From assembly GCF_003010955.1 (NCBI RefSeq), contig NZ_PGGO01000014.1:62001-126000 (forward strand): DNA of 64,000 bases, written 5' to 3'. The stretch is from Phyllobacterium brassicacearum (lineage in GTDB: Bacteria > Pseudomonadota > Alphaproteobacteria > Rhizobiales > Rhizobiaceae). Made by a program: the position numbers and the translations under genes. A model generated the notes under the pieces. That model did no database searches, was not told the DNA's origin, and saw nothing but the letters and a program-made list of their open reading frames with translations. Of this stretch, positions 63,103 through 64,000 are shown one piece after another; position 1 is the stretch's first letter, and every line of letters begins with the position of its first letter.

Positions 63103-64000
63103 ATGAGCGTGCAACAAGACACACTTGTACGCACAAGCGAACGCCCCGAGGCCGAGCAGCACCGGATCGACAAGGCGCTTGCGCGAAAGATGCGCAAGCG
63201 CGGGGACGAGTCAAAATTCTGGTGGCTGATACCAACGGTCTATATCATCTTCCTCATGCTGCCGATCTATTGGCTCATCAACATGAGCTTCAAGACCAAT
63301 CAGGAAATCCTCGGCACTTTCTCGCTCTGGCCGCAAAACCCGACGCTGCAGAATTACGCGGTCATCTTCACCGACCCGTCCTGGTACAAGGGTTATATCA
63401 ACTCCATCATCTATGTGGTGATGAATACGGTAATCTCGGTGCTAGTAGCACTGCCAGCCGCCTACGCGTTTTCGCGTTACCGGTTCCTCGGAGACAAGCA
63501 CCTCTTCTTCTGGCTGCTGACGAATCGCATGGCACCGCCCGCCGTATTTGCGTTGCCGTTTTTCCAGCTCTACTCGGCATTTGGCCTGATCGACACACAC
63601 ATCGCGGTGGCGCTGGCCCATTGCCTGTTCAACGTGCCGCTTGCCGTCTGGATCCTCGAAGGCTTCATGTCGGGCGTACCGAAAGAAATCGATGAGACCG
63701 CCTATATCGATGGCTATTCGTTCCCGCGTTTCTTCGTGAGGATATTCATACCGTTGATCGCGAGCGGCATCGGCGTTGCAGCTTTCTTCTGCTTCATGTT
63801 CTCATGGGTGGAACTGCTGATTGCCCGCACGCTCACGACAACTGCGGCAAAGCCGATCGCTGCGATCATGACCCGCACGGTTTCGGCCTCGGGTCTGGAC
63901 TGGGGTGTGCTTGCCGCTGCCGGTGTGCTGACCATCATTCCGGGCGCGATCGTTATCTACTTCGTCCGCAACTACATCGCCAAGGGCTTCGCCCTGGGGA
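63103..64000 (+). CDS. glpQ: Glycerol ABC importer permease GlpQ (partial, runs off the window)
   Basis: MalG-type permease starting MSVQQDTLVRTSERPEAEQH, one base after the glpP stop. The 299 residues in the window include a charged N-terminal tail of about 40 residues, the first membrane segment FWWLIPTVYIIFLMLPIYWL, and the ATPase-docking loop DETAYIDGYSFPRFFVRIFIP. The frame is open to the last base, so the stop lies outside. In rhizobia the locus continues with glpU and the binding-protein gene glpV, which would be expected next. Confidence 0.9.
   Translation, partial: MSVQQDTLVRTSERPEAEQHRIDKALARKMRKRGDESKFWWLIPTVYIIFLMLPIYWLINMSFKTNQEILGTFSLWPQNPTLQNYAVIFTDPSWYKGYINSIIYVVMNTVISVLVALPAAYAFSRYRFLGDKHLFFWLLTNRMAPPAVFALPFFQLYSAFGLIDTHIAVALAHCLFNVPLAVWILEGFMSGVPKEIDETAYIDGYSFPRFFVRIFIPLIASGIGVAAFFCFMFSWVELLIARTLTTTAAKPIAAIMTRTVSASGLDWGVLAAAGVLTIIPGAIVIYFVRNYIAKGFALG

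Overview
The window looks like ordinary chromosome of an alphaproteobacterium of the order Hyphomicrobiales (Rhizobiales), most likely near the Phyllobacteriaceae/Brucellaceae. I infer this from gene order (hrcA-grpE next to rph-rdgB-hemW-rsmI; the cysG-DUF2849-cysI-cysH-DUF934 block; the glpR-glpDSTPQ block), from the protein sequences, from a rhizobial-type ROSE thermometer, and from a dispersed palindromic repeat at about 14794-14900. I see no insertion sequence, prophage, CRISPR array, rRNA or tRNA, and no obvious island of foreign composition.

Layout. 1-7730: housekeeping genes (PfkB kinase, TRIC channel, grpE, hrcA, then rph, a VOC protein, rdgB, hemW and rsmI on the plus strand). 7878-14793: a second VOC protein, then assimilatory sulfur metabolism (siroheme synthase, DUF2849, sulfite reductase, APS reductase, DUF934), followed by a ferredoxin-NADP reductase and a 2Fe-2S ferredoxin that could feed electrons to the reductase. 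14898-18780: an L,D-transpeptidase, a nucleoside hydrolase, a heat-shock Hsp20 gene with its own RNA thermometer, a DUF1150 gene and pncB. 19055-23363: an RND efflux adaptor and pump. 23695-35745: a nearly complete reductive pyrimidine degradation locus (preT-preA, the regulator rutR, an omega-amino acid aminotransferase, a ureidopropionase-type amidohydrolase, dihydropyrimidinase, and an NMT1/THI5-type ABC importer with a GNAT gene inside it). 35815-39748: ilvD, a stand-alone Lrp-type RAM domain, and a tandem glycine riboswitch in front of a D-amino-acid dehydrogenase gene. 40026-46552: the outer-membrane translocation pair tamA-tamB.

46575-57462: nine minus-strand genes for uptake and breakdown of a sugar or sugar acid (DenD-like dehydrogenase, two SDRs, ABC importer, IlvD/Edd-type aldonate dehydratase, FAH-family hydrolase), opposite a LacI-type regulator with two matching palindromes in the divergent promoter. 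The enzyme set fits a non-phosphorylative route in which a 2-keto-3-deoxy-aldonate is oxidised at C4 and cleaved to pyruvate plus a short hydroxy acid. 57558-64000: the glycerol locus glpR, glpD, glpS, glpT, glpP and glpQ; glpQ runs off the window.

The observations most worth following are the ROSE element with a heat-shock promoter before hsp20, the glycine riboswitch before a D-amino-acid dehydrogenase, the matched motif loss in GlpS and GlpT that leaves one consensus and one degenerate ATP site in an importer, the sugar-acid locus whose substrate is not evident, and RutR-type operators in the pyrimidine locus. I did not find a wholly novel defence or mobile system here.
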